Shown: positions 59,507-64,000 of the stretch, one piece after another
Numbering within the stretch: position 1 is the first letter of the stretch
Layout: every line of letters begins with the position of its first letter
Origin: Brachypodius melanocephalos
Taxonomy: Eukaryota; Chordata; Aves; Passeriformes; Pycnonotidae
DNA: 64,000 nucleotides
Direction of reading: 5' to 3'
NCBI GenBank assembly: GCA_013398615.1
Contig: VZSR01000520.1
Coordinates: 26,392,824-26,456,823 of the forward strand
Translations under genes and position numbers: made by a program
Notes under the pieces: generated by a model
The model's database searches: none
The model's input: only the letters and a program-made list of their open reading frames with translations
Told to the model about the DNA's origin: nothing

Positions 59507-62500
59507 AAGAAACAACCCCCAACAACACTGACCCTCTCACTGCACTGTGTTTTCCTCAGTGCTGGCACAATAACTGCCAATTACTCAGATGTTAATAAGT
59601 AGTTAATTATTTATACAAAGTGCAATGGCTTCAGTAAGAGATACTCTGGTGTCAGAACACAAGGTGGGACTCAGCTTGTGTTTTAACATAAAGTTTGGAT
59701 GGTTTGAAACTGGGTCTCCTGCTTTCCTGTGACATAGTTAAATCTATGTGAAACACAGTATCCTGGGGAGGATCCAAATTTATTTTTAAAAGGAGGTTCC
59801 TTCCAATAAATGTGTTCAGTAGGTGGTGCTTGAGCAGCAACAGGAATATCCCACAGGCTTGGAGTCAATGTGTACCTTCATTCCAGAGACAAAATTTGCT
59901 GGTACTCAAGCATCCCTGGCTGGCAATGCCAGAGTTTCTTTCTCAGCTCCCTGGGTTCTGGAAATCCTCATCTTTGATTGCATGTGTTTCATTCTCTGTT
60001 GTCCAAGGCATGTGAGCACCTATTCTGAATTCCACCGAGCACCATGACAACAGCTTTGTTGGTGTCAAGCATCTCCCTGTGTTATTCTGAATTCCAAGCC
60101 CGGGTCACTTGTGGAAAAATCTAGGATCAGACCAGAACACAGAAAATCCCCAGAGGAGTCAGGTTACTTAGTTGAGTCTGGGGAGTAAATAAATCATCAG
60201 ACAGCCTCCTCTCTCAGGTACATTGCATATGGATAATGTGCAATAGGTAGTTGTAGATCAATGAGATTCATCTGGAACATCAAAGAGAGGATTTTGCCTT
60301 GAACATTGTGATTAGAACTTGCATACTTTCAGTGTAGCAAATCTGTACCACTTTACTCTCCTAGAACTGGCAAAGTCTAATTTTGGCAATATTGAGCTGT
60401 GGTAGCTAATTAGGTAAGAAGTAGAATAATATCTGTACAGTTCCTTTTCCCAGAAAAAACCAAACCTTTCATTTGGTTGTCTTTTTATAGAATCTTATTA
60501 CTATTATTTGCACTTTTCTCACAAATACAATGAATGCCACCTTCACAGTAAGTTGCTACTGCCATTGTTCACACTACTTCTTGATATTTGAGAAAAAAAA
60601 TCCATTATTAAGATACTAAAATAACAGCATAGTTATAGGATTTAACATCATTGAGTGATATTTCAAGCTTCAGAACAATTTATGTTCTTCAGTGGTCTAT
60701 TTTCCAGGGTGATTTAGTTCATTTTTGCTCTTCTATTCCAATAGCAACTGTAGCAGAAAAGCCTATTACTATCTGGACAGGCTAAAAGGCTGCAGCTTTC
60801 TTCTTAAGGTGCAAATTTACATATGTGGATTGATGGTGACATCTTTGTCACAGGAGGTAGAGATGCCTGCTAGGACCAAGCTTGCAGGATTCCTGCAAGC
60901 TGATTCAAAATGCAGTGATCTGCCAGAAAAGATAGATGAAGAACGTTATACTAATCTCTAAATTGTCCATTGGCTACCCATTGGAGCCTGGTTTTAATTC
61001 AGCACACTGGTCCTTATCTCTAAAGCCTTAATATTTGGTTGAGTCTGAGAACATCTATTTTCTGCCTGCTTGCATGAAAGCTGTAGCTGATGAATTTTTT
61101 AGACTTTTCAGCTCTAGACTGAAAGATGAAGGGGGCAGGGGCACAATGTATCAGTTACTTCTTTCCATTTCCCAAGTTTATAATTTTTCCCTTTCAGACT
61201 GCAATATATCAATTCAGATTTTACCATCACAAAACATGATCAGCAAAATCCTCCTCCATATGCAGTTATGACAGTTTTTTCATTACTTTCCTATTAAAGA
61301 AAACCCCATGTTGGCATTGGTAAATGTATTATTAGCTCTTTTCACGAAGAATTCTGCCAGATATGATGCTAAGAAATGTTTTAAAAAATCTCTAATAATA
61401 AAGAAGCAGAGATAAAAAAGAAATATTTCCATGTGTTTTAGCTGAATTCACAATAAAGCCTAGTGCTGACATGCCTCATACATTTATGCCATCCAGTAGC
61501 TCTTTTATTTCATAAAAAATGTTACCAACTGGATGCAGCAAAATGATAACTGTACCTCAAGATTTTTTTAGCAAAAAATGCACCTTGAATGCCTTACAAG
61601 TACCATACCATTTTTCTGCAAGCAATGATAGATACTAATGCAGTTGTGTCATTTCTAGATTTCAGCCTCAGTCCTGGAATTATTGTATATGATTAAATTT
61701 GTTAGCACTTACAATCGTGGTGAAAACAGTGGACTTATTAAAATAAATTATGTGCTTAAATGGCTGCAACAGCAAACTCTTAAATAGCAAGAAGCTGTTT
61801 ATTATATCTATTTCTTCAGGTTTTTGTCATAAGGTGTTTTCAGATATGGTTTATATGAATAAATCTTTGTTTGGCATGATTATTGCTGCATACAAATGCA
61901 AAGGTATGCTAAAAATATAAATTGCAGCAACTAAAGAAGTCAAGAGTCTATATAAGATGGATAAGGAAATGCACTGGGATACCAGCTCCCATTTGTGTTG
62001 AATACCCATCTACCTGAACCACATTAATATGCAGAAGAGAGAAGACTTTGCGTCAGAAATAAAGCAGACTCCACCCCACCACAGATTCTTTTCTAATAGA
62101 TTGTGATAAAATGCACTGAGATTAGAGCAGTGATTAACCATTTCCTTCCAAACATCTTAAAACTGAGTGAATAATCTGAGGTGGAACTCGCACTATCCAC
62201 AACAGCAGGTATCCTACAAAGGGTGTCATACGGTTCATATGAGCCTAGGCTCAAGATAGAGGATTTCCACTTCTTGTGCAAGAATTTTGGTCCATATGGC
62301 CATGGTTTAGAGCAGGTTGGCCTCTCTGAAGAAAATCAGTTTTACAGCACATACTAGATTTTTCCCTCACAGCAGAGTGTTGATATCTGTATCCTTGTCA
62401 GGAGATCTCGGGACGCCTAGGTAGGGGAACTGCTGAGTTGTGGAACCCTGTCAGCCTTGACACTAGGCTGGGCAATAGACTGAGGAGATGGTACAGTTCT

Positions 62501-63643
62501 TTACTTCTGCATGGAAAAGGTTCCAAGTATCTGGAGAATTTTAATGACTGTTTGTATACTACATACAGATTTTTGATTCTCCTACATAGTTACAGAACAA
62601 CTGCAGGAACTCAATTCATAAGTCTGGTCTTGCTGGTATATTTTCTGCTTCTAGATTTTGTTTCAGCTTTTGTGTCCTTTCGTTTGTCAAGGCATTAAAT
62701 CCAGACAACCAGCCCAGCTGTGAAGAAGCCTAAAATTTATGAATACGTGAGTTTTATTATTAAACATCTTCACTGTATCTCATGAAGCTGAGCACACTCA
62801 CCCTGTGCTTCCTTTAACTGGTGACATCTGGTGCTAGTCAGGTTTAATTGTAACTGCTTTGGAAAGCTGCAATCTTTCTTATTTCATTTAGGCTGAATTA
62901 ATCTCCCTTAACAAGCACTCAGAACAGCCTTTTCCCTCTAAGTACGTTGGCCACAGAGCCATTGTTGTGACTTATTACTGAGAATCCTTTTCCTGCCTAG
63001 CAAAATTGAGACAAAGGAATGCCTCATCAAGTTTTTACTGTTCTGCTGCCTTGCATTTATAAAGCTCATATAAATGGGCTACATGCAAATGTCCTTCCTG
63101 TGGAAGGTCACCCAATTAAGAGCTGGTGCACAGAACCATTAAGTTTTATTAATACAATCCTTTGGCTTAAACTATTTTCATCTAAAAGCTTTTTTAAATT
63201 GCTAGTAAGGTTTTTGAGTATAATTGCAATAAATTTACAGTAATTGGAGAAATTATGGGTCTGATTCTTATATTCCTGTGTGTATTTACCAATATTTCAA
63301 TGTATAAATATCAAAATATCTTTAAAAATCCAGTGCTCATTCACTCACTTCTCCAGTTTCTTGAGAAATTTTTAATGCTTTTCCCCACTCTGCTTTCTGT
63401 CATTTTGGATTGTGAATTTCTGAGGCTGAGAATTCTGTTATATTGTGTCTCTATGCGGGATAACGGGACAATGTTTTTTCTCAGGCTCAGTGGATGTTAG
63501 TGCAGTCATTACTAAAATAATTACAAACAGAGGCTGTAATGAATGGCTGCTCACTTTCCTCTGTCTGGATCATGTGTTACTGTGGAAGGTGGAAGGGGAA
63601 GAGGCTCACTCACTTCCTCCCCTCCCTTTTCATCTCTATTATG
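59507..63643. other. AT-rich non-coding stretch, no gene supported
   Basis: About 4 kb with only short frames and no recognisable repeat family. A 78-codon frame at 60725-60961 begins after a weak CCAATAG acceptor and has no recognisable domain. I see nothing else to report. Confidence 0.5.
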
Positions 63644-64000
63644 TGTTGGAACCCAGGGCATCCCTTTGGTTGCCCATGAGGCTCGGGGACCCTGGCCAGA
63701 CAGTCTGGGAACCGAGCAATGGAAGTTTGAGTTTTGTCCAGGGGGCTTTTACACCTGTCCAGGGGGTGAACAGGGGGGTTTTAGTTCTGTCCATGGGGGT
63801 CACAGACCCTGGCACAAAGCAGAGATGAATTACAAGTCTCAAGAGTGTGAAATACAGTAGTTTAGCTTATCACGGGGTGAGAAATTTGTAGTTTTAGGTT
63901 TTTAGAATAGAAGTAAATGGGGACAACATGGAGATTTTGGGGCGGTCCCTAAGGCTCCTCTTCTTCTTCTTCACCTCCATCTTCTGCAGTGACATGGCAC
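63644..64000 (+). mobile_element. Probable LTR of an avian endogenous retrovirus, cut by window end
   Basis: From TGTTGGAACCCAGGG onwards the sequence is GC-richer. It contains three spaced copies of GTCCAGGGGG or GTCCATGGGGG (near 63737, 63757 and 63790) and 'GGTCACAGACCCTGGCACAA' (63799-63818). Then follow 'GGGGTGAGAAATTTGTAGTT' (63875-63894), ACAACATGGAGATTTTGGGGCGG and a CTCCTCTTCTTCTTCTTCACCTCC tract. The TG start and this order of blocks resemble an LTR family I recall from songbird genomes. The right end, any internal sequence and any target duplication lie beyond the window. Frames of 105 and 127 codons overlapping it are consequences of low stop density. Confidence 0.55.

Noticed and set aside
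63445..63860. Frames of 127 and 105 codons at the right end.
   Set aside because: They lie mostly in the LTR-like sequence and have no protein-family features.
1..64000. tRNA, rRNA, CRISPR array, operon, integron or phage structure.
   Set aside because: I saw no cloverleaf-like tRNA, no rRNA blocks, no regularly spaced direct repeats with spacers and no dense co-directional genes. Composition and repeats are vertebrate.

Overview
This window looks like a mostly non-coding stretch of a bird genome, probably a songbird. The bird assignment rests on interspersed repeats: at least five 3'-end fragments of the avian CR1 LINE, two solo LTRs of an avian ERVL-type family, one short solo LTR with a perfect 7-bp target-site duplication, and what looks like the start of another avian LTR running off the right edge. 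The narrowing to passerine is inference from remembered LTR families. Two 100-N runs show that this is a draft assembly. Most of the sequence is AT-rich, with frequent short A/T runs and no bacterial-type gene organisation.

I find no protein-coding gene that I can name. Nearly all open frames are short, lack splice context or recognisable domains, and are expected by chance. A few segments combine an open frame with good splice-site context on the + strand (15224, 22800, 37553, 56378, 59041). They are reported as low-confidence exon candidates. The reading phases of those at 22800, 37553, 56378 and 59041 do not fit one another, so they do not by themselves form one gene. The window is best read as intergenic desert or large-intron sequence.

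Layout. 1-10 kb: AT-rich, with two old CR1 fragments (4.2 kb +, 5.0 kb -) and a run of unusually long unassigned + strand frames (7.6-9.3 kb). 10-11 kb: a CpG-rich island broken by an assembly gap, then a solo LTR on the - strand. 11-25 kb: AT-rich, a CR1 fragment at 15.5 kb and a possible CUE-like exon at 22.8 kb. 25.2 kb: a (TTCTC)n polypyrimidine tract. 29.7-30.7 kb: the longest CR1 copy, on the - strand, carrying broken reverse-transcriptase sequence. 31.9-32.5 kb and 46.7-47.2 kb: two solo ERVL-like LTRs of the same family, the second with TG...CA ends and a near-perfect 5-bp duplication. 43.0 kb: second gap. 56.4-59.5 kb: candidate exons, a GC-rich block that may be another old repeat, and a tandem 92-bp duplication with about 5 differences. 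63.6 kb to the end: an LTR-like sequence cut off by the window edge.

I see no operon, CRISPR array, tRNA, rRNA or new biological system. The most checkable observations are the tandem duplication, the solo LTR with its target-site duplication, the CpG-rich gap flank and the exon candidates.
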